NCBI GenBank assembly: GCA_029706075.1
Contig: JAINUG010000052.1
Coordinates: 4,777,998-4,841,997, forward strand
DNA from: Aldrovandia affinis
Taxonomy: Eukaryota; Chordata; Actinopteri; Notacanthiformes; Halosauridae
Direction: 5' to 3'
DNA: 64,000 bases
Within the stretch, counting starts at the first letter, position 1. Each line of letters starts with the position of its first letter. Made by a program: the position numbers and the translations under genes. Under the pieces are notes generated by a model that did no database searches, was not told where the DNA came from, and worked only from the letters and a program-made list of their open reading frames with translations. Of the stretch, positions 46,758-58,238 are shown piece after piece.

Positions 46758-49700
46758 CAGACGGAGAGAAAGAAAGAGAAAGGATTAGGGAGGGAGGGGG
46801 GAGGCAAAGAAGGGAGAGAATGTGAAAGTGAGGGTCTGTGCTACATTAACTTTAGGTTTTTGGTACACCATAGCTAGAGTGATATCTGCAGTTTTGATAT
46901 GCCTTAAGTTTATAGTGATAGACTGAAACTAAAACACTGTGGGCTGCAAGATTCTAGATCAGAACCAGAAATGAACAAATCTATCAAGGGTTTAAATCAC
47001 ACAGACAAGCTGGCAAATGCGGGAGCTGAAAAAAGTCATAGAGAAATGTTATTTTACCAGATACTAAGCAATTTTACTTAAACGGAGGAAAAGAGTCTTG
47101 AAAATAGATTTGAAGATAGACTTGAAAATTCAAGTACACCTGGAAATGTTATTTTCATAAATGTACTTAAATTAAAATGTAATTTAATACTTCATTTTAA
47201 ATTTGAAAAGCACAGAGTTAGCTAACACAATTCCCATTGGAACAGTTGATTCTCAGGGTAGAGAAACATCACAAGGGGTTTTAATTTACTTTATGATGAC
47301 CTTTGACCTTACAGTGCAGAGGTCAACTGACAGAGCTCAGAAACGACAGCCATTGATTAATGGTAGAAGTTAAAGGTGAATTCTAAATCAAAAGGCGTCC
47401 AAAGGCATCTCTCCAGGCAGGTCATTTTTAAAGCGGGTTTAATTTGGCTGGTATGCCACCAACATTTTTGACAGAGAGCACTAAGCTACAGTAAAGCAGC
47501 CAGTCCCACAGAAGAGACACGTAGAAAGGGGGCGGGGGGACACACGTGACTTCTCGCCCCACACATCCGGTGAACCCCTGCCCAGTGACAAAAACCCGCA
47601 AATGAGGAACTTATAAATCCATCTATAAAATCCATTATTTTTTGGAAGTGAAAATTTAAAGAAGAATATTTCTTTTTAAAAGTTTCACTTCCAAAAAACT
47701 TTCTGACAAAATTCACCATCAAAATGTACTTTTATATGTTGAATTTATACTTTCCTTCATAAATGTAGGTTTGTGCAGCAGGAAATCATGGTATAATCCT
47801 TGATAAAGAAATCATGGTCGAGTGAATGAATTTGACATGAAGCTACCTGTCATCCAATCGTTTTCAACAGGGGCAATCCGACGCCCACAAATAGCATAGC
47901 GCACACATTAGATACACACAGACTGCAGAGGTCGCACACCCTATAAAATATAGAAAAATTAAAGAGCGAACTAAAAAAAGGAAAAACATGTTTTGAGATT
48001 GTAAAAGAAAAAGAAAAAACTAAAAAACAAAAGCACAACAGCAACCTGGAAAAACATAAACGAAGTCTGAAGAAAAACCACAAAAGCAGCATTCCGGTCT
48101 GGAATCAGCTCCTAAAATAAATCTCCCGCCTTGCGTGTCGGAGTGCTGTGGCGTGGCCTCCCACGTTGGCTGGCGCAGGTGAGAGGACGCTCAGCGGAAA
48201 ATACACAGCTCCCCAGCCAAGGGCGTGGTCAGGTCGACCGCGCGCGCTCGCTGATATTAGGACCGGGCCGGCCGCCAGCGCTAGTGCTGAATCTGCAGTC
48301 CAATTAAAACGACGTGCTGCATTAATTGGGGTCTATTATTATAAAACAAAACAGAAACAGGTCCCCCATTCCCACACAACTGTCACGATGCCAGAGACCC
48401 AAAAACCAACGTCTGGTCTTTCTCTTTATCGCTCTCCTCTCGCTCTCTTGCTCTCTCTCTCCTCGCCGTTTACTTTTCTAATTGACACAGTTCCATTGCA
48501 CTTTGATTGCTCAACCAAATTATTTAATTGGCTCCAAATTCCAAGAAAAGCTTGCACCGGTACACTGCTCCAAGACACTACCTCCTTTTTAAAATAGTTT
48601 TGACGCCTGGGCCTCTTCAGGCTGGCTCTGATCCGTGCGGACTGCCTAAAGTCTCCACAGCCTCAGTCTCACTCCAGCACCCCTTCATGAAGGAGTCACA
48701 CGGTGCCCCATGGGCCATGTCCCAAAGGATGGCCACTGCACAGGCTTCGGAAATCACAGGGGCTCCGCACCTCTATCGCAAACATCTGGACGCATTGTGG
48801 TCAGGAGCGTTGAGGAGGGGAGGCCGTTGGCCACGACGCTCCGCATTAGCGTCTGAACAAAATAAACCTCCCACAGAAATGTTCTTTGGGAGAGGTGCTG
48901 GGTGCCATTTTGGACAAGAATGAAATAAAATATTGGTTTATTACGTTTTTTTGGTCATTTAAAAACTGCTTGCTTAATATTTTAATCTTAAAAGTTCTTA
49001 AATTTGAAAAGAAATAAAGGATGGTTACGCAGAATGCTCTGGTCTCGTAATTAAATGCTACACCACTGAGCGACAATAATTTACCCCTCAAACTGTGCCA
49101 GTGCCTGTCACACTAAGACAAGTTGGTGGCATTTGATACATCGACATCATGCCCCCCGATGGTTCAAACAGACCATCGCTGCCCGCACTGCAAAATTTTA
49201 GATTTAATGTTATAAAAATTAGCCTTTCTTAATTTTTTTATTCAAGAATGGAAAACGACATGGCAACAGACTTCTGGATCACCCAACGGGAAGGCATCTG
49301 CATTTGAAATGTGCCTACAGCCTACGGTAGCCTGTTTAAATGTAGCATGGCTATGGTAGCCTGTTTAAATGTAGCATTGCTACGGTAGCCCTTTAGACTG
49401 GCAGACTGCACTGCCCCAGGGTGCCTGGAGTGTGAGGAGAGCTTTCCTGGCTCATTACTCCCTGATTAAACCTGCTCTCTCTCCCGCTCACTCCCTCCTT
49501 TCCACCCTCCACACTCTCCTCCGCCCGCTCCCCTCCAAAGTCCCCTAGCTTGGTCTCCCCATCCCCCACCCCCCCCTCTGGCAGCCAAGACCTGGGCCGA
49601 CCTGCCAGTCTTTGTGGTGCTTCACGCACGCTGTGCCAGCCTCCTGACAGGGCTACCCACAATTCCTTCGCTTCCAACTTGGCTAACAAATCCCAGAGCT

Positions 49701-50044
49701 GAATCACTGGAGGAAAAAAAGAAGAAAGACATAAGCTCTGCCTTTTCATAGAGTCACTCTGTTTTTGTAAAAAAAAGTTATCCCTTCAGGATTCATTCAC
49801 TGTTTCCAATTTCTAATTTCGGGTAGGGTGTGGAGGGAAAAAAGGGGGTGGGAATGGGATTTGAATTGGGACAGCCAGCCTACTGCCACTTCTGTTATTG
49901 CATGTGTACCTGCAATACGCGTTTGTGGCAGTTGGGATAGCTCCTTTAGTACGTATATATATATTTTTTTAACTGAAAGAGACTTGGTAGCTTCCAGAGG
50001 CAGAAATGCATTTTTATAGTTGCGGGAGGGGTCCTATATGCACA

Positions 50045-50061
50045 GCGCTGCCCCCTGCAGG
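50045..50061 (-). promoter_or_regulatory. CTCF-like binding motif, minus orientation
   Basis: Read on the minus strand this is CCTGCAGGGGGCAGCGC, which fits the CTCF core except for one base near the start. It lies about 10 kb upstream of exon 1B and points opposite to the motif at 20,435. Motif match only. Confidence 0.35.
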
Positions 50062-50522
50062 ACAGGCCCTGGCCGCCCAAGGCCTGCGGCACTCATCGGA
50101 CTGATGCCTTCATTATTTTAGGTGGTGAAATACCTGCAAATGGCAGAATGCACTCCTGTCAGAAACGTCATAAACTGCTCTCCCAAATTGAAATATTTAA
50201 ACTGATTGTGATTATGTAAGATTCTCTTTTCAAATGAACCTCTGAGGTACTGGCAGGAGTTTAAGTTCTGTGGAGGAGGAGGGGGGGGAGGAGTGGGTGG
50301 CGGGGGGTCGGGTTCCACAATATGCAAAACCTCAGACGACTCAATAACAGCGTAGCTGTGAGCTCAAGCAGGATAAAACATGACCTTCAGTGCACTCAAG
50401 GTGAATAAGCAAATTGGACATGTACAAATGTTGTGCAGCTGTGCAATCATTGTAATAAATCAGTGGGGGGTTCAATGAAATCATGACAGTAATAAAATAT
50501 TGCAGTGCTGGTGAATAATTTA

Positions 50523-50550
50523 TTTTATGTGGTTATGTAACCACATAAAA
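50523..50550. repeat. Perfect short palindrome
   Basis: TTTTATGTGGTTA and its exact complement lie either side of a TG spacer. The 13-bp arms have no mismatch and would form a tight hairpin or cruciform. Confidence 0.95.
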
Positions 50551-52199
50551 AAAAGGTACAAGCGCAACTGTACAGCTGTAATGTGACTAAGTCTCGATAT
50601 CCATGAGAACTTTTTGTTGCTTTGTAGCTTAAGTAAAACCTTTAAAAAAATATATATAAAGAATATCAAAATATAGACCCACTCAGTCCGTGCTGTTCTC
50701 TTGTCATCACCATGGCAACAGCCGGCCTGCCCCCATGGCTCTCAGGAAACCGCGGGTCATTTTTCCATCGTTTCCACGTGTGGAATTTTTCATGCAGTCG
50801 TCATGCCAGCAGCGAGCTTCATAGCCTGGTCTGGATCTTCGGATGACGACGTGTTTATAAATTTAACGCATGATGTCATCAATGTGGGTCATGTAAGGAG
50901 GGGAAGGAAGGGGATGGGGCGGAGGTGAAAATTGCTGCAGAACCACATGGAAAAATGGTTTTCCACAACCATGAGCTCCCTGATCGGAGCTCCCCAACAC
51001 AAGACTGACCACTAAATTCAAATTACTTTTTAAAATTAGTGGCCAAACTGGACAGCGGGAGAGGATCACAGGAGGAAAGAGAGAGCGCAGAGCTCTTGGC
51101 TGCAGATGGGAAATTGCCCTCATTTTCCCACACTTCACCTTTCAGGGTAGTGTTTTCATCCAGTGGACCGTCCTGCAACATCCCAGTTTCCCAAAAACAA
51201 TTCTTACGTTTCCTAAGTCATACTGGGTACTTTCCTTCCTGCTCTCCCCTGGCCCTGGCAATGTCAAATCAAGGACCACCACCACCCCACCCCATTTACT
51301 AACCCCAACTCCCCAATTCCCTAACCTCCAACCTCGGTCAAAACTTTCCCGGAAGGTCCGTAACTTCAACCGATTTCACGCTCCGGGCTGCCTCGCAGCG
51401 TAAACTGCTGCCATGCAACCCTGCTCATCTCTCCTCCCTCTCCAAGTGTCCAGCAACTTGATCAGTTCGGCCTCAGAATTTCAGAGAGGCAGTGTCCCCC
51501 GTCCCCCCCATTCAATCCCATCTGCCCCTGCTCCTCTCTGCCAAGCTGGCGCGCAGGCCCGTGAGAGACCAGGGTGAGCGGTCACAGCTGTCCCGGGGTC
51601 ACCAGTGCCGGCCACTGGGAAACGATGAGCCCCCCCCGGAATGGGAAAGGAACCGGGGGTTCTGGGAGAACAGCTGGGGAGTGCTGAGGGAGGGGGGGTT
51701 GGGGTGGGAGGGGGTAAGACGACTATGAAGGGATTGTAAAAAGACAGATAAAAATACTGAAATACATTACCAGCCTTAGATGTTGTATAACAGAAACTGG
51801 TGCATTATGGGTATTATGGAACGTGATTTACAGGACTGTACATACTGCACTGACTGCAGACAAAGGAAGCGTTTCACACACAGACATGAATGTTCAACTT
51901 TGACTAATTCATAACGTGGGAGGCTTGGGGGAAGAAACGCTTGGCGAATGCTTTTAAAAACATCAGTCCTCATTATTCTCAATTAATCTGCGTTTTTGAA
52001 ATGTAACCCTTTAGAATGGGATCGCTTGTTCAGTATACATGATCTAAATATGCCCTGCTGCTGCATGACTGCATTCCATATTCCCCAACAGAAGGTCAGG
52101 ATGGATTTCATTAGATTGGGGTCTATTTAGAGTGCAAAAGAAAGAGATAGATTTAAAAGCCGTTACAGACCATATTTGAAAAAAAATGCATGTACGTGT

Positions 52200-52273
52200 G
52201 CACACACACACACACACACACACAAGCACACAAACACACATGCGCAGACACATACACGCACACACACACACAC

Positions 52274-52349
<76 letters not shown>

Positions 52350-52355
52350 ACAAGC
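52200..52355 (+). repeat. CA-rich microsatellite
   Basis: CA units with regular GCAC and AGAC interruptions. Confidence 0.95.
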
Positions 52356-52593
52356 ACAACTGATCTGATTGTGTGTCCCAAGGACATGGAAACGTGCTGG
52401 TGGACACTTGCATGGAAAAAAACACTTTCTGATTTTCCATTTCCTGCCACAGGGTAAAGATGCAAAACACAGTCGCTAGCTGAGTGACTCCAGTTCTGAG
52501 GCTGCGCACGAGTCGTAACCAGAAGTTCCCACATTCTCCTCGCATAACCAAACATTACACATTCAGCTCCACAGTTAAAGGCGCAGAGCACCT

Positions 52594-52765
52594 CCACTCA
52601 GTGTCAATGAGAATGAAGCTAGCCAGCTAGCTCAAACCACTCAATGTCAATAAGGTGGAGGCTAGCCAGCTAGCTCAAACCACTCAATGTCAATAAGGTG
52701 GAGGCTAGCCAGCTAGCTCAAACCACTCAATGTCAATGAGGTGGAGGCTAGCCAGCTATCTCAAA
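52594..52765 (+). repeat. Minisatellite, unit about 43 bp
   Basis: Four units carry CACTCAATGTCAATAAGGTG and GCTAGCCAGCTAGCTCAAAC. The inner units are nearly identical and the outer ones drift. Confidence 0.92.
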
Positions 52766-52840
52766 ATATAAAATGGGGGGAGGTGAAAAGAGCCAACGAT
52801 TTGGGCTCAAGGGGAGCCTTCGTCAGGGTCATGACGACAC
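52766..52840 (-). repeat. Possible Penelope-type fragment with a hammerhead-like motif
   Basis: On the minus strand, CTGACGA is followed by a five-base stem (GGCTC/GAGCC) around CCCTT, then CAAATCGTTGGCTCTTTTC. This resembles the compact hammerhead-like ends reported for Penelope-type retroelements (CTGANGA, stem, GAAA). One core base differs, so it would probably not cleave. Low confidence. Confidence 0.25.
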
Positions 52841-53117
52841 AGTGTTCCCAGCACAAGGAGAAACTGTCCCACAGTGGCATGGAGCTGGAGCAGCACCGCA
52901 CAGGAAAGACGGGATAAAATAGAAACAGGGAGCAGAGGCCAGAGATAAGCTTTTAAGCGTCTACAAAAATAAGGCAACATTATTGGATATTAATTCATGG
53001 AGGAAATGCACTGAAACTAAATATCTCTGCCAGGGGTCTTTTGTGGAATTAATTTATCATGTTTGGGGGATTGGCAGGGAGGGACTCTTCTTTTTTCTGG
53101 ATCTGCACACAGTGAGA

Positions 53118-53400
53118 GGTTGGTTGGATTCCGCTGGTTGGTGAAGGCAGATCAGTGCTCTGGTTAGTTTATCTTGATTGAAGAAGGCAGATCAGTGCTC
53201 TGGTTGGTTTCTCTTGATTGAAGAAGGCAGATCAGTGCCCTGGTTGGTTTCTCTTGATTGAAGAAGGCAGATCAGTGCTCTGGTTGGTTTCTCTTGATTG
53301 AAGAAGGCAGATCAGTGTTCTGGTTGGTTTATCTTGATTGAAGAAGGCAGATCAGTGCTCTGGTTGGTTTCTCCTGGTTGGAGAAGGCAGGGCAGTGTTC
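53118..53400 (+). repeat. Minisatellite, unit 40 bp
   Basis: About seven units carry GAAGAAGGCAGATCAGTGCT and CTGGTTGGTTTCTCTTGATT. More diverged units continue to about 53,475. Confidence 0.93.
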
Positions 53401-53475
53401 CTAGAGCTGCAAACAGTAAGGAGTGGGTTTCTCCTCACTGAGGAAGGCTGGTCGGGGCTCTGGCTGGTGTCTCCT

Positions 53476-55113
53476 AGAACTCCACTCTCTGAGGGGGGTG
53501 GGCTTAAATCTCCAGAGGTTTCTCACATTCTCTCACCACACAAGAAAGGTTTGAGGTTTCCGAAGATGCTGCAGTTAGTTCGATTTTCTCATTGGAAAGA
53601 GAACCCTTGTGTGTGTTGCTATGTGAGTTGCGTATGTTCGGGGGGCAGGGAGCTGGGTGAGCCAGGTCACGTCGCTCAGGGGGCAGTGGTTTCATCCCAT
53701 GGCTGACAGTTCTGGGACTCTGCCACATTCAGGCGCTCCGTTACGCCAGCACCCCTCGTGAGAGCCGGGATGAGGCAAGGTGAACTTTACCAGCAAACAA
53801 AACAAAATGAAAAAAGAGAGAGAGACCGCTGGCACTGATTGATGCAACAGGTTTTAGCAGACGTCTGGAGGACACAGCATCATGTCTGTGTTTTCAAAAA
53901 CCAATGGCCCATTCCCTGGTACAGTGACACGGCTGCCAGCACATTATTGTTTGTAATTAGCCCCATTTAGAAAAATCCATTGACAGAGCTGCCAATTCTC
54001 CCTGAGCAAGAGTCTATGACGGGCAGCATTAGCAGCCTGGACAGATAAATGGAATGATTTCACCTGTCACCGTCTCGGCCAAATGCTTGTGTCACACAGA
54101 CACATCGGATGCAGAATGCTAAATCGCCAACAATTCATTAACTTGCAAAGCCCATCTGTTGGAGGGCCTGAGGGCTTTTAGTGGTAAATACCTCAGATTC
54201 CTTTAACCAGAACTCAGCCCAGTGAAGAATCACTATAAGCATCCCACAATTCCACAGGTGGAGCATTGTCTCTATAGTAATGCAAGCTGGCATAAGCTCA
54301 GAGAAGGTTTCAAGAAGCTCCAAAGGGTTCCAAAATTAGTCCGAAAGGGGATGGTTACATATTTAAGTTTTTTTTTCTTTTTTTTCTTAAACAAACCAAA
54401 TTCTCCCACCGTCTGTTCATATAAGGATTTGAGTTCTGTCAGCAGGGAAATAAAAAACAAAAAAACAAACAAAGCAAAAAAAACAAAAAAACAATCGGGA
54501 GGGCAGGAGGGTTCAGTGTTTTTCCATAATGCCTGGACTCTGAGAAGAACAGGAAGTTGATGAGTGTTTAAGCCCGTTTGAGTGCCTGGAGCTAGCCTGG
54601 GGTCAGCACCATCGCCAACATGGCTGGGATTATGACTTCACTGAGAAAGGCCGTGGACGTGGCGGAATTGATGCTTCCTTTCGTACAGCAATGCATCAAA
54701 GCCATAGATAAGCACTCTGAATTATATGCAATGTAGTTCTCACAGCAACTGAAGGAGGGAGTGGAAAGTAAGGGGGGCGTTCACATAAACTCAGTAACTT
54801 TCCCAAAATTACTGTAGTGGTTTCTGTCATAGGCCGTTTGGCACTATCCTCCTGGTCATCCTCTCATGTTACTGTAACTGCCAGTAATGGTATTTCTCAT
54901 GAAGTGAGCACAATTGGCATTGGGCTATGAAAGCCAGCTCTACATTTTCTATAGGTTATCGACCGTGTGTGGAAAGGGCCTTAATCTCAGTCAAAAATAA
55001 TTCCCTTCAAATCCATTCTTTCATGTTTTATTCGTTTAAAGTAATGTGTATAACTGAGTGCAGGAATGGTAGCGGCCCCTGTTTCTGTGGGGCGAAGCCG
55101 CTTGGATGGGACA
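53476..55113. other. Stretch without recognised genes
   Basis: Mixed sequence with T-runs near 54,367 and an A-rich patch near 54,450-54,495. A small 38-codon frame at 54,620-54,736 has a good Kozak context but no other support. Nothing else stands out. Confidence 0.5.
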
Positions 55114-55629
55114 TTACAGCATCACATCCCAGTCTTTAATACTGAGCTCTAAGCAGGGAGGCTGTGGGTACCATTCTTCCATATCAGGCCTTAGGTTGGG
55201 TAAGCCCTCCATCTTCTGGCTCCAGGGAGCAGTGGTGGACGAAGTACACCAACCCTTTACTTGAGTCAAAGTACAGATACCCTGATAAAATATTATTCCA
55301 GTAAAAAAAGTACAAATTCTTACATTTAACCCCATTTGCCTTTGAAATGTAGGGGAGTGAAAGTAAAAATAAAAATAAAGATGGAAATTCTTAAGTAAAA
55401 AACACAAATACTTGAGAAATGTACTTAAGTACAGTAATAAGTCAAAGTAAAGTAAATGTACTTCATTAGTGTCCACCACTACCAGGGAGACACTCGAACC
55501 ACAAGGTCACCGAACCGATAACCGTACTGATCATTTGGGTCAGCTTGCCAAGGCGCACCTGTAATAACCTTGGACATCTTTTCATTCTTCGTGCAGAAAA
55601 AAGCACCAAATGTGATGTCGTTCTCATCG
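55114..55629 (-). pseudogene. Unrecognised coding-like stretch, split by an hAT element
   Basis: On the minus strand a splice-acceptor-like CCACCTGCAG precedes a frame at 55,629 that reads DENDITFGAFFCTKNEKMSK and then YGYRFGDLVVRVS. It runs into the hAT element at 55,230-55,481. On the far side a coding-like frame (KMEGLPNLRPDMEEWYPQPP) runs to a stop at 55,114. About 90 bases further lies an AATAAA signal on the minus strand. Residue use looks protein-like rather than random. I do not recognise the family; a faint likeness of DITFGAFF to GOLD-domain proteins is only a guess. It may be the 3' end of a dead or rearranged gene. Its partner exons are not seen. Confidence 0.35.
55230..55481. mobile_element. 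Non-autonomous hAT element with a perfect 8-bp target duplication
   Basis: The inverted ends are CAGTGGTGGACGAAGTAC and TGTCCACCACTA (minus-strand reading TAGTGGTGGACA). The octamer CCAGGGAG is exactly duplicated at 55,222-55,229 and 55,482-55,489. The interior has the AAGTA-rich runs typical of this abundant fish MITE family and no coding sequence. The perfect duplication points to a fairly young insertion. Confidence 0.9.
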
Positions 55630-55970
55630 CTGCAGGTGGAGGAATAAAAAACAACCACGATACTCATTCACCTTATACAAGCAGGTATATGGAAACCTGA
55701 ACTGACGTCCCCCCTTTGTAAGGCAAACGCATCAAGGACCTAGAATAAGTCTAGTAATTGGGGATAAAATCAGGTTTTCCAGGAACCCTGGCAGAAAGAA
55801 TTTACTTGGTGTGGTAATTGCAGAAAAGATTATCCAGTTTCACGCTGAGGAAGCGGTAAAATAAACCGCCCGCTGAGCTTTTAACCCTTTTCTGCATCAT
55901 CATCTGAGCGGAAGAATGTCACTCAGAATAATGAGACTCCAGGGTGTGCTCTTTCAGCCCACAGTTGGAC

Positions 55971-57091
55971 CATTACTACAATAAGGGAGCATTACTACAC
56001 TGCAATAAGGGAACATTACTGCACTACAATAAGGGAACATTACTGCACTACAATAAGGGAATATTACTGCACTACAAAAGGGAGCATTACTGCACTACAA
56101 TAAGGGAATATTACTGCACTACACTAAGGGAGCATTACTACAATAAGGGAGCATTACTACAATAAGAGAGCATTACTACAATAAGAGAGCATTACTACAC
56201 TGCATTAAGGGAGCATTACTGCACTACAATAAGGGAGCATTACTGCACTACAATAAGGGAGCATTACTGCACTGCAATAAGGGAACATTACTGCACTACA
56301 ATAAGGGAATATTACTGCACTACAATAAGGGAGCATTACTACAATAAGGGAGCATTACTGCACTACAAAAGGGAGCATTACTGCACTACAATAAGGGAAT
56401 ATTACTGCACTACACTAAGGGAGCATTACTACAATAAGGGAGCATTACTGCACTACAATAAGGGAGCATTACTGCACTACAATAAGGGAATATTACTGCA
56501 CTACACTAAGGGAGCATTACTACAATAAGGGAGCATTACTGCACTACAATAAGGGAGCATTACTACACTGCAATAAGGGAACATTACTGCACTACAATAA
56601 GGGAATATTACTGCACTACACTAAGGGAATATCACTGCACTACACTAAGGGAGCATTACTACAATAAGGGAGCATTACTGCACTACAATAAGGGAGCATT
56701 ACTGCACTACAATAAGGGAATATTACTGCACTACACTAAGGGAACATTACTACAATAAGGGAGCATTACTACAATAAGGGAGCATTACCACACTACAATA
56801 AGGGAGCATTACTGCGCTACAATAAAGGAATATTACTGCACTACAATAAGGGAATATTACTGCACTACACTAAGGGAACATTACTACAATAAAGGAGCAT
56901 TACTACAATAAGGGAGCATTACCGCACTACAATAAGGGAGCATTACTGCACTACAATAAGAGAATATTACTGCACTACACTAAGGGAACATTACTACAAT
57001 AAGGGAGCATTACCGCACTACACTAAGGGAACATTACGACAATAAGGGAGCATTACTACAATAAGGGAGCATTACCGCACTACACTATTAC
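55971..57091 (+). repeat. 1.1-kb minisatellite with two interleaved unit lengths
   Basis: Units of about 24 bases (GGAGCATTACTGCACTACAA plus TAAG) alternate with shorter units of about 19 bases (GGAGCATTACTACAATAAG), in recurring blocks. Variants with GGAATATTACTG also recur. About 50 units in all. Open frames through it are artefacts. Confidence 0.95.
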
Positions 57092-58086
57092 ACTTGGACC
57101 GGCCTCAGCAGTTCTGTTGGGTTTGCATTGCAGAAATACGAAGCCCTTAAAAAGTGAAGGACAACCTGAGAAAAACACGATATGGAAATGAAGGGGGGTG
57201 TAAATAAACCAGGAATAGCGTGACATGTGACTGTCCCTTAAATGAAATCGCCACAACACAAAAATCTTAATGTCACATTCGCTGTTAAGTGATGCTCATG
57301 CATACTTGTACTTGTGCTGATTAACTGCTAAGGGATACACTATAAAATCAATGTCAAGCACAACATTTTTCTTTAATGACCTCTTCAAGGGCAATTAACG
57401 TTGATGATTGAAATCGCACAGTTTGGATTGTGTGGGGGGGGGGGCGGGAAGGGGGTGTCAGGTCAGGTAGACCCTTTGGGTCAGGTCATGTAGACCTGCT
57501 GGGCCAGTTCAGCTCGTTTGGTTTTCTTACACACTGACTCAATAAAAAATCCCTGGCCCATGGGACCTGCCCATTACCCGACCCCCTTCAACGCAATCTC
57601 ACCAACTCAATTCAAATCCAAAGGCTTTATTGTCGATTTTGGTTAAAGAATTGAAAATTTGTCTTTGGCTCAAAGACTCCATTTACAGAATAAAATTAAA
57701 TAAGATAGAATAGACAGGCAAACATCACAATAAATATCAGACATTAAATAACAGTCCCAGGGCTAAACAACAATATGAACAATGTCCCAACACTGAAACC
57801 CCTAACCCCGATATGCCACAATGTGCTGGCAGTTTCAGATTGCACCAGTCTTGTTTTCTTCTTCGGTTGTTTACTTAGCAAACCTCGCGAATGGCCATGT
57901 CAACACAGGGTTCAAGACGGCCACTGAATTTGACACTCTCCATCCTATCAGGTTCCTCCTTTTAATTTGAGGCAAATGTCTCAAGTTCGGGAGAGAAAAA
58001 AAGTTATAGCAAGTTATCCTGTTAGGGCACCAAAAAGGAATGCCATAGCATTAGACAACAGAGAAAACAAATAAATCTAAATGGAG
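57092..58086. other. Stretch without recognised genes
   Basis: Contains a G-run near 57,434. The block around 57,608-57,720 (AAAGGCTTTATTGTCGATTT) resembles LINE 3' tails seen in fishes. No coding signal. Confidence 0.45.
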
Positions 58087-58213
<127 letters not shown>

Positions 58214-58238
58214 AGCAATCCAATTTAGTTTATAACCA

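Noticed and set aside
49393-49749. Minus-strand frame containing LEAKELW after a good acceptor
   Set aside because: The likeness to the SAM motif IEAKEACDW is limited to a few residues and the rest does not follow.
54620-54736. Small frame MAGIMTSLRKAVDVAELMLP with a good Kozak context
   Set aside because: Only 38 residues, no homology I recognise, no promoter or splice signs.
55971-57091. CRISPR-like array
   Set aside because: The units are contiguous with no unique spacers, and the host is a vertebrate. This is a minisatellite; the same holds for the arrays at 5.7, 14.9, 52.6, 53.1 and 61.9 kb.
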